Shown here in pieces: positions 6,947 through 15,803 of a stretch of DNA of 64,000 nucleotides. Within the stretch, counting starts at the first letter, position 1. Each line of letters starts with the position of its first letter. The notes under the pieces were generated by a model. The model saw nothing but the letters and a program-made list of their open reading frames with translations, had not been told where the DNA came from and searched no databases. The position numbers and the translations under genes are program-made. Source of the stretch: an uncultured Porphyromonadaceae bacterium (GTDB lineage: Bacteria; Bacteroidota; Bacteroidia; Bacteroidales; Muribaculaceae); NCBI GenBank assembly GCA_946414395.1, contig CAMKOE010000010.1:1-64000 (forward strand). Direction: 5' to 3'.

Positions 6947-8236
6947 TCATGGCTTATCCTTACTGTTCAAAGCCCTGTTAACAAGACTTGGGGCTTTGCC
7001 GATGCCTTTTGCAAACCATGCCTGGTTGACAATCTTTACATGCTTGTTGAATTCCCTTATGGCTTGCTCTTGAGTGATTTTGCCTCCGAACGGCATTGGA
7101 GATCCGCCACAAATCAGTTCATAGACTGCCATGGCTGTCTTCTCAAAGTACTTCATGCAACGAATGGTGTACTCCATGTCTTGTGCAGAAACCTTTCGAG
7201 TAAAGCCGGATGGAGAGTTAAACACATTAATCAGATGGACAATACCCGCAAGGCGCATCGCTTGAATCTGCAATTTGCTATAGAGTGAGAGAATGAAATT
7301 GTCTTCAGTGGTCGCTTTCACTTCCTCTTTTTTGTCTTGCAAGGAATTGAAATACTCATTGTATAACTCATCGCTCTCACCCTCAATAAGAATGGGATTC
7401 CATCCCGAGAGGTTATCTTCGTACAATTTGCGGACAACTCCACGCCAATCACCAGAAATATAATCATCCATTATTTCTTTACTTCGCTTGGGGAACTCCT
7501 GAATGTTTGGCATGGTAAACAGGAAGCGTGTGGTCAGACCATTCACTAACCGTTGCGGGGTGCCAAACGTCGATTTGAGCAACGCAGGTTGGAGATCGCC
7601 CATGATGTTCATAAACGCATTGGTGATAACGATGGGCTGGTCCTCTCCTTTGCGGTTGAGGAAAATGTCATCCCCGTCGAACAGATTTATCAACTTCTCG
7701 TCACCGCCATTCTTGTTGTAACGCTCAAGGTCATCTAAGAAACCTTTTATTTCTGAGTAGTATCCTAAAGACCCTATTTTGGCGTTTTGCAGGATGCGTA
7801 CTCTCGCTTCCTCAGTACAGTCTCCAACAAGCAACTGATCAAACTTTGGCTCGTTATCATCGTTGTTGTCATTGCCTCCTTTCCAGGCACTGTGCTCAAG
7901 CTTGTATTCCTGATAATGTCGGCGGTTAGTGTCTCGAAGTGGCTTAAGCACTTCTTTGACCGGTTGCGTTTTGTTTGAACCGCTTGGAGCTACGTTCACA
8001 AACCATAGCATAAGAGGGTTTGTATACTTGCCGTCAGTAATCTTCACACGCTTTCCAATTGTAGTTGAAAAGGCGCTCAGAAGTGCGACTGTGGGGAACT
8101 CACGTGGGCATTTATAAACCCGCACCACTTCATTGATGTAGTCCTGGGCCTTCATTGTCAAGCCGTCGATGGGCAGCACGACCTCCTCGTGGAGGCGGTG
8201 CTTGCCCTTCTCTGGTTTTTTACGTGTGTTTTCCAT
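6947..8236 (-). CDS. DUF3987 protein (mobile-element helicase/primase-associated)
   Basis: A 429-residue cytoplasmic protein matching DUF3987: FPTVALLSAFSTTIGKRV near residue 50, a P-loop-like stretch VNVAPSGSNKTQPVKEVLKP near 80, and the acidic LINLFDGDDIF segment. DUF3987 proteins accompany VirE primases in Bacteroidetes integrative elements and are thought to act as replicative helicase-like ATPases. The classical GxxGxGKT is altered (APSGSNKT), as is usual in this family. It lies 6 nt after the HTH gene, in one operon with it. Confidence 0.85.
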   Translation of the reverse strand: MENTRKKPEKGKHRLHEEVVLPIDGLTMKAQDYINEVVRVYKCPREFPTVALLSAFSTTIGKRVKITDGKYTNPLMLWFVNVAPSGSNKTQPVKEVLKPLRDTNRRHYQEYKLEHSAWKGGNDNNDDNEPKFDQLLVGDCTEEARVRILQNAKIGSLGYYSEIKGFLDDLERYNKNGGDEKLINLFDGDDIFLNRKGEDQPIVITNAFMNIMGDLQPALLKSTFGTPQRLVNGLTTRFLFTMPNIQEFPKRSKEIMDDYISGDWRGVVRKLYEDNLSGWNPILIEGESDELYNEYFNSLQDKKEEVKATTEDNFILSLYSKLQIQAMRLAGIVHLINVFNSPSGFTRKVSAQDMEYTIRCMKYFEKTAMAVYELICGGSPMPFGGKITQEQAIREFNKHVKIVNQAWFAKGIGKAPSLVNRALNSKDKP

Positions 8237-8242
8237 GGCATA

Positions 8243-8569
8243 TTACATTCTGCATCCAGCGAGACGCTCGATGTCTCCTTTGCGGTACCGGCGCTTTCCG
8301 CCGATCTCCACCTTCTTGAGGATGCCGCTCTTGTCCCAACGGTAGAGCGTCATCTTGGAGACGGAGAGCAGACGTGCTGCCTCGTCAACGCTAATCAACT
8401 GGTCGCTAGATGCTGCGGCTTCCGCCTCGAGCATAGCGATGGACTTGGCGCCAAGAAGAATCTCCTCAGCGAACTTCTTCAGATCCTCTACTGAGACTTG
8501 GAGGATAATGTTGGTGTTTTCTGTGCTTTGAAGCATTTTGATTACAGAGTTTGTGTTGAAGGTATTCAT
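8243..8569 (-). CDS. Excisionase-like helix-turn-helix protein
   Basis: A 108-residue MerR/excisionase-type HTH protein. The C-terminal half has the pattern ISVDEAARLLSVSKMTLYRW, then a wing and a basic end (GGKRRYRKGDIERL). Small proteins like this bend att-site DNA or regulate excision in integrative elements. It is the first gene of the operon with DUF3987. Its mRNA would start about 100 nt upstream, behind a structured leader. Confidence 0.85.
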   Translation of the reverse strand: MNTFNTNSVIKMLQSTENTNIILQVSVEDLKKFAEEILLGAKSIAMLEAEAAASSDQLISVDEAARLLSVSKMTLYRWDKSGILKKVEIGGKRRYRKGDIERLAGCRM

Positions 8570-8581
8570 TTGTTTAAACGT

Positions 8582-8640
8582 CCCACTCGGTAGGCCATCT
8601 ACTGCGGACGTGTGTTCACATCCGCAACGTCTTTAGTGGG
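8582..8640 (-). promoter_or_regulatory. Structured leader of the HTH-DUF3987 operon
   Basis: CCCACT (8582-8587) pairs with AGTGGG (8635-8640) and encloses GCGGA..GTGT (8604-8612) pairing with ACA.TCCGC (8618-8625). It lies between the promoter and the start codon, so it could act as an attenuator or protein-binding leader. Confidence 0.45.
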
Positions 8641-8676
8641 TTGGCGCCCCCAAGTGCGTTGTCAAATGTGACGCGG

Positions 8677-8706
8677 CAAAAGTATCGTGTTATACTGGTT
8701 AACAAA
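8677..8706 (-). promoter_or_regulatory. Promoter of the HTH-DUF3987 operon
   Basis: TTTG (8706-8703), 18 nt, then TACTTTTG (8684-8677) on the minus strand. It fits the Bacteroidetes consensus with a slightly short spacer. Confidence 0.6.
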
Positions 8707-8804
8707 AAGACAAACTTTTTTCGGCGTATTTAGTGCTCCCAATCAAAACATTCTTATTACTTTTGTATCATTGAATTACACTCGATGATAAACGGAGATT
8801 TTCT

Positions 8805-9635
8805 ATGCTAACATTTGTTAAACACTTAAAAACTGACGAAGACTGCTACAAATTACTGTCTAAAATCAAATGGCCGGGCAGACAATTTATATGTGCCAAA
8901 TGCGGCAACACGACATACCACAAGGGGCGGTCTCCGTACTCGCGTCGATGTAATCGATGCAAGTACGATGAGAGCGTGACCGCTGGCACTATGTTCAACA
9001 AATTGAAGTTCCCGATCTTAACAGCATTCAAAATCGTTTACAGGATGGCGACAACAGATACAGGCAACTCATCTAAAGCGCTTGCTGAAGAATTTGGCAT
9101 CCAGAAGAATACCTGTCTTGCGTTCAAACACAAGATTCAGCAGGCGATGGGTGCCATGCAACATGAGCGCTTGACAGGTGATGTGCAAATGTGCGTAGGC
9201 AATGTGCGTAAACGTTCTTCTCAAATCCCTTTTTGGGAACCTGATCCTGTAGTATATATTGCTATAGCAGTGGAGGTTAGAAACGGGAAACCTGGCAGAG
9301 GGTTTGCCATACCCGTGGAAAAAGAGGAAATAGCAGCCCTTATTCCCTTAATTGATCGCTATGTAAATCCTGATGCACGAATACAAACAGTAGGACAATA
9401 TGGTTTTATGACGAAAATGAAGAAAAGATATAAAAACATTTCCTTTGTCCAGTATCTTCCATTGCTATATGAACATTTTCTTGTTGTCAAGAATTGGGTG
9501 AGTAAGGAGTGCGGCAACACGACATCCGACTATCTGCAATGCTTCCTGAACGAGTTCTATTATCATTTCAACCATCACTATACTGATTGGAAAAGCTTCG
9601 TCAACCTTATACGCGCAATGGCCAAACCTGAATAA
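8805..9635 (+). CDS. IS1595-family transposase
   Basis: A 276-residue transposase of the IS1595/ISXO2 type. Residues about 28-60 form the zinc ribbon (CAKCGN..., then CNRCKYD), followed by the TAGTMFNKLKFPILTAF segment typical of the group and a DDE-like catalytic region from about 125 on. The C-terminal part (NEFYYHFNHHYTDW) keeps the FN.R-like ending in altered form. A TACTTTTG box at 8758-8765 could drive it. I saw no clear terminal inverted repeats or target duplication, so this may be a remnant or a domesticated copy. It faces the element's other genes, where an integrase gene would be expected. Confidence 0.8.
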   Translation: MLTFVKHLKTDEDCYKLLSKIKWPGRQFICAKCGNTTYHKGRSPYSRRCNRCKYDESVTAGTMFNKLKFPILTAFKIVYRMATTDTGNSSKALAEEFGIQKNTCLAFKHKIQQAMGAMQHERLTGDVQMCVGNVRKRSSQIPFWEPDPVVYIAIAVEVRNGKPGRGFAIPVEKEEIAALIPLIDRYVNPDARIQTVGQYGFMTKMKKRYKNISFVQYLPLLYEHFLVVKNWVSKECGNTTSDYLQCFLNEFYYHFNHHYTDWKSFVNLIRAMAKPE

Positions 9636-9639
9636 TCTT

Positions 9640-10061
9640 TCGCATGCCCAGGCATCTTTCGCAATCATTTACGAAAATTACGACATTTACGAACTAGTGG
9701 ACACTGTGCTACACTCGTCACTTTTAGGGTCTCGAAGTTGCGTACTTTTCTTTGGGTTTTAATACTTTTTCACGTTTGCACTATTGCTTTATTCGATTAT
9801 ATGATTATGAAAAAAAGAAGTTTGGAACAATCGTTTTTTTCGAGGAGGTAAGTCGTTGGCTTTTTCAACGAATTAACATCCTCTTTCGCTTCTGATGAGG
9901 TTGAAAAGGTTGAGTGGTCTGGTAGTCGTGTTATTTAGTCTCATTCAGGAGAAGTTGTTAGTTGCTAGGGGATCATTTGGAAGAGTGGGGCTGTATGAGG
10001 GCAGGAACCGGTAGCACTTTTATTCTTGAGACAAACAACCACGTTTTTTCACATTACGGAA
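9640..10061. other. Noncoding stretch between transposase and tRNA cluster
   Basis: No gene is supported. Short frames (for example about 40 codons starting at 9893) have no recognizable content. The word TTACGA is repeated near 9670-9690. It may contain debris of a lost integrase gene. Confidence 0.4.
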
Positions 10062-10141
10062 GAAAATCCCCATATTTTGGCTCGTCAAGGGGTAAATGTC
10101 AATAACTTTCCATAATATATGGGGATTTATATGGGGATTTT
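10062..10141. other. Candidate recombination-site repeats beside tRNA-Leu
   Basis: GAAAATCCCCATA (10062-10074) is inverted relative to two tandem copies of TATGGGGATTT (10118-10128 and 10130-10140). A set of repeated 11-12-bp words just outside a tRNA 3' end is what arm-type integrase binding sites look like. No integrase is present to confirm it. Confidence 0.4.
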
Positions 10142-10149
10142 GAAAATAA

Positions 10150-10190
10150 GAAAGCGGCAACTCGTTGAAATTCAACTTGTTGCCGCTTTC
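10150..10190 (-). terminator. Terminator after the tRNA cluster
   Basis: GAAAGCGGCAA (10150-10160) pairs with TTGCCGCTTTC (10180-10190), with an inner GTTGAA/TTCAAC stem. On the minus strand TTATTTTC follows. It lies directly downstream of tRNA-Leu. Confidence 0.75.
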
Positions 10191-10196
10191 AAAAGG

Positions 10197-10280
10197 TGTC
10201 CAAGATGAGAGTCGAACTCACACGCCCAATCGGGCACTACCCCCTCAAAGTAGCGCGTCTACCAATTCCGCCACCTGGAC
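10197..10280 (-). tRNA. tRNA-Leu (anticodon GAG)
   Basis: The minus strand folds as a cloverleaf. The acceptor stem is GTCCAGG with CTTGGAC, the D-arm segment is GGTAGACGCG, and the anticodon stem is CTACT/GGTAG around TTGAGGG, giving GAG at positions 34-36. A long variable arm (TGCCCGATTGGGCG) and a GTTCGACTC T-loop follow. The long variable arm confirms a class II tRNA. CCA is not encoded. Confidence 0.93.
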
Positions 10281-10292
10281 AAAAAAAAGGTG

Positions 10293-10365
<73 letters not shown>

Positions 10366-10416
10366 ATTCGAAGTACTGTTTCCAGTACCGTACCATTGTG
10401 AAGTTCAAAGAACGTG

Positions 10417-10489
<73 letters not shown>

Positions 10490-10535
10490 GTTGAATTCTG
10501 ACCCCAAAGGAGGGGTGCTTTCGTGAATTGCGGTG

Positions 10536-10566
10536 CAAAGATACAGCGACTTTTTGAACTGACAAA
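10536..10566 (-). promoter_or_regulatory. Promoter of the tRNA cluster
   Basis: TTTG (10566-10563), 19 nt, TATCTTTG (10543-10536) on the minus strand: an exact Bacteroidetes-type promoter. Confidence 0.75.
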
Positions 10567-10598
10567 ATTTTTGCCACAAAAAATCACTTTTTTTTAAA

Positions 10599-11192
10599 TT
10601 ATTTTTTCACGCCGAGCAGTGTGAAAAATTCGTTCTGGCGGTGAATGTCCTCAAACTCACCACTATATTCAAATGTGATGGTGGTTGAGTCTTGTTTCTC
10701 GACGCCGCGCATTTTCATGCACATGTGTTGTGCCTCGGCATAGACGATGACGCCGCGGTTGGGGAGAACGCGGGTGAGCAGTTCGCAGATGTCGTGGGTC
10801 ATGCGTTCCTGGACTTGGAGGCGGCGTGAGTAGGTGTCGACGATACGGGCGAGTTTGCTCAGGCCGACGATGCCGCCGGCGGGTATGTAGCCGATGGAGA
10901 CTTTGCCGAAGAAGGGGAGGATGTGGTGCTCGCACAGGGAGTAGAACTCGATGTCCTTGACAATGACGATCTCGCTGCCCTCGTGCTCGAAGATGGCGCT
11001 GTGGACGATGGCGTCGGCGTCCTCGCTGTAGCCGCGGGTGTTCTCGATCAGGGCCTTGGCGGCGCGCATGGGTGTCTTGGCCAGGCCTTCACGGGTGGGG
11101 TCTTCCCCGATGAGTTCGATGATGGCACGGTAGTGCTCTGCTATTTTTTCGGCGAGGTTGAGGTCCTCGTCGCTGAATTTCATTTTAATCAT
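10599..11192 (-). CDS. folE: GTP cyclohydrolase I
   Basis: A 197-residue enzyme that converts GTP to 7,8-dihydroneopterin triphosphate, the first step to folate and other pterins. Family motifs are EDPTREGLAKTP near residue 30, the zinc/active-site segment SLCEHHILPFFG near 88, GLSKLARIV near 112, and the QHMCMKMRGV segment near 155, which carries the second cysteine ligand. The start overlaps the stop of the SPOR gene by 8 nt; an ATG three codons later would leave a 1-nt gap. It ends the tpiA-SPOR-folE gene set, an order commonly kept in Bacteroidales. Confidence 0.96.
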   Translation of the reverse strand: MIKMKFSDEDLNLAEKIAEHYRAIIELIGEDPTREGLAKTPMRAAKALIENTRGYSEDADAIVHSAIFEHEGSEIVIVKDIEFYSLCEHHILPFFGKVSIGYIPAGGIVGLSKLARIVDTYSRRLQVQERMTHDICELLTRVLPNRGVIVYAEAQHMCMKMRGVEKQDSTTITFEYSGEFEDIHRQNEFFTLLGVKK

Positions 11193-11835
11193 TGCTCCAA
11201 ACGTTTATGCGGTCACGCACGATGACCATCTCACGTGCGAACTTGGGGTAAACACTCTTGATGCGCTGCAGGGCTGCCTGTGCCTCGCGCTGGGTCTTGA
11301 AGTCGCCGATGCGCAGTCTCCAGGCGGGTGCCTTGTAGGAGATGTAGGATCGGTATTGGGGGAACTTCATGGCGATGTCTCTTGCGCGCTTTTGTGCCGA
11401 GGCCTTGGCTGTCTTGTAGTTGTTGTCGCTGTAGGCCTGGATGCGGTAGCCGACGCCTCGCGACTCGATGGTCTGTTGTGAGGTGTGGTTGCGCTTGGGC
11501 TTCTTGGGGGTGATTTCCTCTCTTTTCTTTTCTTCGTCTTTCTTTTTTTCCTCTTCTTTCTTGACTTCCTTGGTGTCGTCGTCAAGTTCGTTGAGTTTTT
11601 CTTCCTCGGCCTTGGCCTCGGGTTTCTTTTTGTTCTTCTTGTCCTTGCTGGTGGTGGCTTGTTGCTTGCCCACGTTGCTGTTGTTGCGTTTCTCGAGTTC
11701 CTTGGGCGCATCAACAGTGACCTGTCCGTTGCGGTTCAGACGGTCGCTCACCTGGGGGCGCTGGGCGCTGGCCGCGAGTGCGACCACCAGCATCAGGCAA
11801 AGGCTCAAAATGCGGATGTGTAATCGTTTCAACAT
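11185..11835 (-). CDS. SPOR-domain secreted protein
   Basis: A 216-residue exported protein. Residues 1-24 are a signal peptide ending in LAASAQ. Residues about 55-115 form a low-complexity Lys/Glu linker (KKKPEAKAEEEK, KEEEKKKDEEKK), followed by a C-terminal SPOR domain (about 128-210; YRIQAYSDNNYKTAKASAQK and WRLRIGDFKTQREAQAAL). SPOR domains bind denuded peptidoglycan, often at division sites. It sits between tpiA and folE on the same strand. Confidence 0.9.
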   Translation of the reverse strand: MLKRLHIRILSLCLMLVVALAASAQRPQVSDRLNRNGQVTVDAPKELEKRNNSNVGKQQATTSKDKKNKKKPEAKAEEEKLNELDDDTKEVKKEEEKKKDEEKKREEITPKKPKRNHTSQQTIESRGVGYRIQAYSDNNYKTAKASAQKRARDIAMKFPQYRSYISYKAPAWRLRIGDFKTQREAQAALQRIKSVYPKFAREMVIVRDRINVWSND

Positions 11836-11960
11836 TATATCTATAGATGTGTTGTTGTCAAATTTTGGCGCAAAGATAGTGCATTTTTCCTTATCATGTG
11901 TGTTTTTTTAAGAATTTATGTCCGATAGTGCGCTTTTTGGCCGTGTGGCTTGGAGGGTGA

Positions 11961-11991
11961 GAAAAAACGCAGCCAGCGATTGCTGGCTGCG
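11961..11991 (-). terminator. Terminator after tpiA
   Basis: Perfect 10-bp arms, CGCAGCCAGC (11968-11977) and GCTGGCTGCG (11982-11991), with a GATT loop. On the minus strand TTTTTT follows. It separates tpiA from the SPOR-folE pair. Confidence 0.9.
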
Positions 11992-12036
11992 CTAGGTCTT
12001 GATTCCGGGTCAACGGGGATTGTTGTTGCCTCGGTA

Positions 12037-12795
12037 TCAGAAGGCGGTGACGATGCCCATGAAGTCGGCTGCCTTGAGCGATGCGCCGCCGATGAGTCCG
12101 CCGTCGATGTCGGGCTTGGCGAACAGTTCGGGGGCGTTGCTGGGCTTGCAACTGCCGCCGTAGAGGATGGTGGTGTCGTCGGCGACCTGTGCGCCAAACT
12201 TGTCGGCCACGAGGCTGCGGATCAGGGCGTGGATTTCCTGTGCCTGGTCGCTGGTCGCGGTCTTGCCGGTGCCGATGGCCCAGATGGGCTCATAGGCGAT
12301 GACGATATTCTGGAATTGCTCGGTGGTGAGGTGGAACAGTGAGTCGCGGATCTCGGCCTCGATGACGTCCTTGAAGGTGCCGTTCTCGCGCTCCTCCAGG
12401 CTCTCGCCGCAGCAGAAGATGATTTTCAGGCCGCTCTGCAGCGCCAGGTCGACCTTCTCCTTGAGGATCTGGGCGGTCTCGTGGTAGTAACCGCGGCGCT
12501 CGCTGTGGCCCAGGATGACGTAGTTGGCGCCTGTCGAGGCTACCATGGGAGCCGATACCTCGCCGGTATAGGCGCCGCTGGTGTGGTCGGCGCAGTTCTG
12601 TGCGGCCAGGCCCACCTTGTTGATGTCGATGACCTCGCGCACGGCGGTCAGGTGGGTGAAGGGAACGCCCACGATGACGTCACACTTGAGAGACTCGACT
12701 GCCGACACGGCTTGACATACTTCCTTGGCGAGTTGCACGCCCTCGGGAACTGTGGTGTTCATTTTCCAGTTGCCCGCAACAATGTTCTTTCTCAT
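12037..12795 (-). CDS. tpiA: Triosephosphate isomerase
   Basis: A 252-residue TIM-barrel enzyme interconverting dihydroxyacetone phosphate and glyceraldehyde 3-phosphate. Visible catalytic elements are GNWKMN (Lys12), LGHSERR with the catalytic His, [14 protein letters not shown] with the catalytic Glu and mobile loop 6, and the phosphate-binding YGGSC and GGASL segments. Length is normal. A TAACTTTG box at 12862-12855 is a likely promoter element, and a strong terminator follows, so it is probably transcribed alone. Confidence 0.97.
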   Translation of the reverse strand: MRKNIVAGNWKMNTTVPEGVQLAKEVCQAVSAVESLKCDVIVGVPFTHLTAVREVIDINKVGLAAQNCADHTSGAYTGEVSAPMVASTGANYVILGHSERRGYYHETAQILKEKVDLALQSGLKIIFCCGESLEERENGTFKDVIEAEIRDSLFHLTTEQFQNIVIAYEPIWAIGTGKTATSDQAQEIHALIRSLVADKFGAQVADDTTILYGGSCKPSNAPELFAKPDIDGGLIGGASLKAADFMGIVTAF

Positions 12796-12964
12796 GATTC
12801 TTGTTCTGAATTGGAGTTTTACTTATATAATTAATGTCGATTGATTCAATAGCGCAAAGTTACAACCAATTCGCCAAACTGTGCTAATGTTTTGGCAAAA
12901 ATGTGAAACTCGGGATTTCAACGATAACTCTTTACCGTAGTGCGGGGCGTGAGGTCGGCCATGA

Positions 12965-13858
12965 TCATTTCCCGAGGAATTCCTTGGGGGTGACGCCGAC
13001 TGCCTTCTTGAACAGGCGGGTGAAGTGGTGCGGGAACTCAAAGCCGAGCAGCCTCGAGGTCTCGTTGACGTTGTGGCCGTTCATGAGCAGGCTCTTGCCC
13101 AGGTTGACGACGTAGGTGTGGATGTAATTGATGGCGGTATCGCCTGTCGCCCTGCGTATCAGGTCGCCGAAGTATCGCGGCGAGTAGGCCAGTTGGGAGG
13201 CGCAGTAGGAGACTGTGGGCAGCCCCAGGTCGAGTTGCCGGTTCTCGTTGAAGTACTGGTTGAGCAGGGCGTGGAAGCGCTTGAGGATATCGGGTGCGCC
13301 CTGATCCTCCCTTGAGACTTGGCGCAGGTAGATGCGGTTGCAGTATTCCAGCACCAGGCGGATGTATCCCAGGATGACCTGGCGCAGGGCGGGAGAATCA
13401 TCATGGCTGCTGATCTCATGCTTCAACTGCGACAGCAACTGGGTGATGAAATTCCACTCGCCAGGCTCCATCCTCAAGGTTTCGGTGGCAAAATAGGAGA
13501 AGTACTGGTAATCTTTCATCTTGCCCTCGAGGTCGGTGTTGTGGAGCAATTCGGGCGACCACAGCAGTACCCAACCGCTGAGCGTCAGCAGTTGCCCGTT
13601 GTCCTCGGCACCGCCAATCTGGCCTGGGGCGACGGCGATGATCGAGGCGTCGCTTGCCTGGAGCATCTTCATGCCGTAGGACAGGATCTTGGGAAACTCC
13701 TGCTGGATGAACAGGCCGTACACGCCATAGTTGTTCAGGCTGTGGCGAAAGGGCGGAAGTTCGTCATAGTGGATCACGCTCACCAGCGGGTGATAGGCAG
13801 GCGCGTTCACATAGGCGGCATAGTCGTTGGGACTGTCAACTTTGAGTATCTTTTTCAT
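12965..13858 (-). CDS. AraC-family transcription regulator
   Basis: A 297-residue regulator with an N-terminal cupin-like sensor (residues about 15-150) and a C-terminal double HTH of the AraC type (about 200-295). It ends with the family signature HHFTRLFKKAVGVTPKEF. The ATG at 13858 is preferred over 13918 because a TAACTTTG promoter box lies at 13875-13868, inside the longer frame. It would give a very short leader. The ligand is unknown; neighbours offer no clear target. Confidence 0.9.
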   Translation of the reverse strand: MKKILKVDSPNDYAAYVNAPAYHPLVSVIHYDELPPFRHSLNNYGVYGLFIQQEFPKILSYGMKMLQASDASIIAVAPGQIGGAEDNGQLLTLSGWVLLWSPELLHNTDLEGKMKDYQYFSYFATETLRMEPGEWNFITQLLSQLKHEISSHDDSPALRQVILGYIRLVLEYCNRIYLRQVSREDQGAPDILKRFHALLNQYFNENRQLDLGLPTVSYCASQLAYSPRYFGDLIRRATGDTAINYIHTYVVNLGKSLLMNGHNVNETSRLLGFEFPHHFTRLFKKAVGVTPKEFLGK

Positions 13859-13954
13859 CGCTGGTCGCAAAGTTAACCATTTATGGCTAAAAACCAGTGG
13901 AAATGGTGTGAAAATCAACCCGAAACCTCGATTTCGCGCTGAAATTGGTGCTGC

Positions 13955-14656
13955 TTACAGGAATTCCATAATCACGCAGGGCTGGCCGCCGATGGCCAGC
14001 GAGACGATGTGACCGCCGTCGATGTCATGGATGGTGGGCGTCAGCAGGTCGCCCTGCCGGGCGGCGATGCGGTACTCGACGCGCATGTCCTTGACCTCGA
14101 AGCCTTCGGGCAGCAGTTCCATGGCGATGCGCACATAGTTGGCGTTGTTCATGTGGCGGTTATAGTCGATGTCGGCGCGCATGACGGGGACGGGCTCCAG
14201 CACGGTGCCGTCGGCCTTGGGCAGGATGATGCGCCGCCCGCGGTAATTCATCTCTTGCTTGGGCTCCAGGGTGAGCGAGGCGATGGTCTCGTCGGTGAGC
14301 CGTGCCAACTTGCCTGTGGCCAGGTCGACAAATGCGCCCATGCTCCAGGTGCGGTAGCAGGGCTGGCCCTGGGCGTCGCGGATGAACGTGTTGCGGAAGC
14401 CGTACATCGGCATGACCTCATAGATTGACGTCGTGACCGTCAACTCCTCCTTGAAGCGGGGCACGCGCACGACCTCGACCTGGCGCGTGGCCAGCAGTTG
14501 GGTCATGTTGTTGTCGTTGAAGAACTTGCGTGCCGTCGGCTCGCTGTCGATCCACATCTCGGAGCAGTCTTGCATCATCTGTAGCGCCGAGTAGAGTTTC
14601 AGCCGTCCCTCGCTGTCACAGGTGCTGGTGGTGACTTTGTAATTGAGTGTGTACAT
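13955..14656 (-). CDS. Acyl-ACP thioesterase
   Basis: A 233-residue double-hotdog enzyme of the acyl-ACP thioesterase family, which releases free fatty acids from acyl carrier protein. The first hotdog carries DSEGRLKLYSALQMMQDCSEMW; the second carries the DYNRHMNNANYVR motif with Asp, Asn and His near residue 165, which form the family's active site. It is divergent from the etf operon, and a TAACTTTG box lies just upstream of its start. Confidence 0.9.
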   Translation of the reverse strand: MYTLNYKVTTSTCDSEGRLKLYSALQMMQDCSEMWIDSEPTARKFFNDNNMTQLLATRQVEVVRVPRFKEELTVTTSIYEVMPMYGFRNTFIRDAQGQPCYRTWSMGAFVDLATGKLARLTDETIASLTLEPKQEMNYRGRRIILPKADGTVLEPVPVMRADIDYNRHMNNANYVRIAMELLPEGFEVKDMRVEYRIAARQGDLLTPTIHDIDGGHIVSLAIGGQPCVIMEFL

Positions 14657-14867
14657 GTCTTGATAGTAGTTAAATGGAGTGCAAAGTTAACCATATTATC
14701 GTGAAAGGAAAGAATAAACCACATTATTAATATACTTTAATGGGGTGGGGTGGGGTGATTTGCAAGAATTTTTGTAACTTTGCGGCGTTTTTTGTGCGAG
14801 AGATGCACAAGTGACTGTAAATAAAAGGTATATCAACAAAATAACCATAATTTTTAAAGAAGATACT

Positions 14868-15740
14868 ATGGGTTTAAGAATCATTGTACTGGCCAAGCAA
14901 GTGCCAGACACCCGCAATGTGGGTAAAGATGCGATGAAGGAAGACGGCACCATCAACCGTGCTGCCCTGCCCGCCATTTTCAACCCCGAGGACCTGAACG
15001 CGCTGGAACAAGCGCTGCAACTCAAGGACGCTCACCCCGGCTCGACAATCACGTTGCTGACCATGGGCTTGCCCCGCAGTGCCGAGATGGTGCGCGAGAG
15101 CCTGTACCGCGGTGGTGACGACGGCGTGGTGCTGACCGACCGCCCCCTGGGTGGCGCCGACACGCTGGCCACCAGTTACTCGTTGGCCCAGGCCATCAGG
15201 CACATGGGCAAGTTTGACATCATCGTGGGTGGCCGTCAGGCCATCGATGGCGACACCGCCCAGGTGGGTCCGCAGATTGCCGAGAAGTTGGGTCTGCCCC
15301 AGGTGACCTATGCCGAGAGCATCCAGGTTGCCGACGGCCGTGCTACTATCAAGCGCCGCATCGAGCGCGGCTTTGAGACCGTGGAGTGCCCGCTGCCCCT
15401 GGTGGCGACCGTCAACGGCAGTGCCGACGCATGCCGTCCCCGCAACGCCCGCCTGATCCAGAAGTACAAATATGCCGTGACGCCCAGCGAGAAGGCCGCT
15501 CTGCCTGCCGACCGCCAGGCGCTCGTTGACGCCCGTCCCTACCTGGCCATCCAGGAGTGGGGCGTGAAGGAGATTGAGGCCGATCCCGAGCAGATCGGTA
15601 TGGCTGGCTCGCCCACCAAGGTGAAAACCATCGTCAACGTCGCCTTCCAGGCCAAGGAAGCCCGCCGCATCGACGCCAGTGCCGATGCCGAACTCGAGGG
15701 CCTTGTCAAGGAGTTGATTGCCGACCACATCATCGGATAA
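14868..15740 (+). CDS. etfB: Electron transfer flavoprotein, beta subunit
   Basis: A 290-residue FixA/EtfB protein. The start at 14868 (MGLRIIVLAKQVPDT) is chosen because family members begin there and an AAGAAG stretch precedes it; the frame extends upstream only as leader. Motifs are NPEDLNALEQAL, the nucleotide-binding DRPLGGADTLATSY segment, the IVGGRQAIDGDTAQVGPQ signature near residue 120, and the C-terminal arm. It pairs with EtfA to carry electrons from acyl-CoA dehydrogenase. A TAACTTTG box at 14775-14782 is the likely promoter element of the three-gene operon. Confidence 0.96.
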   Translation: MGLRIIVLAKQVPDTRNVGKDAMKEDGTINRAALPAIFNPEDLNALEQALQLKDAHPGSTITLLTMGLPRSAEMVRESLYRGGDDGVVLTDRPLGGADTLATSYSLAQAIRHMGKFDIIVGGRQAIDGDTAQVGPQIAEKLGLPQVTYAESIQVADGRATIKRRIERGFETVECPLPLVATVNGSADACRPRNARLIQKYKYAVTPSEKAALPADRQALVDARPYLAIQEWGVKEIEADPEQIGMAGSPTKVKTIVNVAFQAKEARRIDASADAELEGLVKELIADHIIG

Positions 15741-15803
15741 ACAGAAAGACCTTAAGGACCTTTAAGCCCTTAAAGACAATAATAAGAGCAAAAACTTAGA
15801 ATA

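Larger units (their letters stand above)
1769..10141. mobile_element. Decayed integrated island next to tRNA-Leu
   Basis: The interval combines mobile-element genes (excisionase-like HTH, DUF3987 protein, VirE-type primase, IS1595-type transposase) with cargo (HigA/ImmA regulator, DUF4417 operon). It ends beside the 3' end of tRNA-Leu at 10197. It is visibly more AT-rich than the core genes to its right. No integrase, relaxase or mob gene is visible, so it is probably immobile or dependent on helpers. The exact ends are uncertain: I found no second copy of the tRNA 3' end at the left side. Confidence 0.5.

Noticed and set aside
9893-10012. 40-codon frame between transposase and tRNA cluster
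   Set aside because: No conserved features, no start context and no neighbour coupling.
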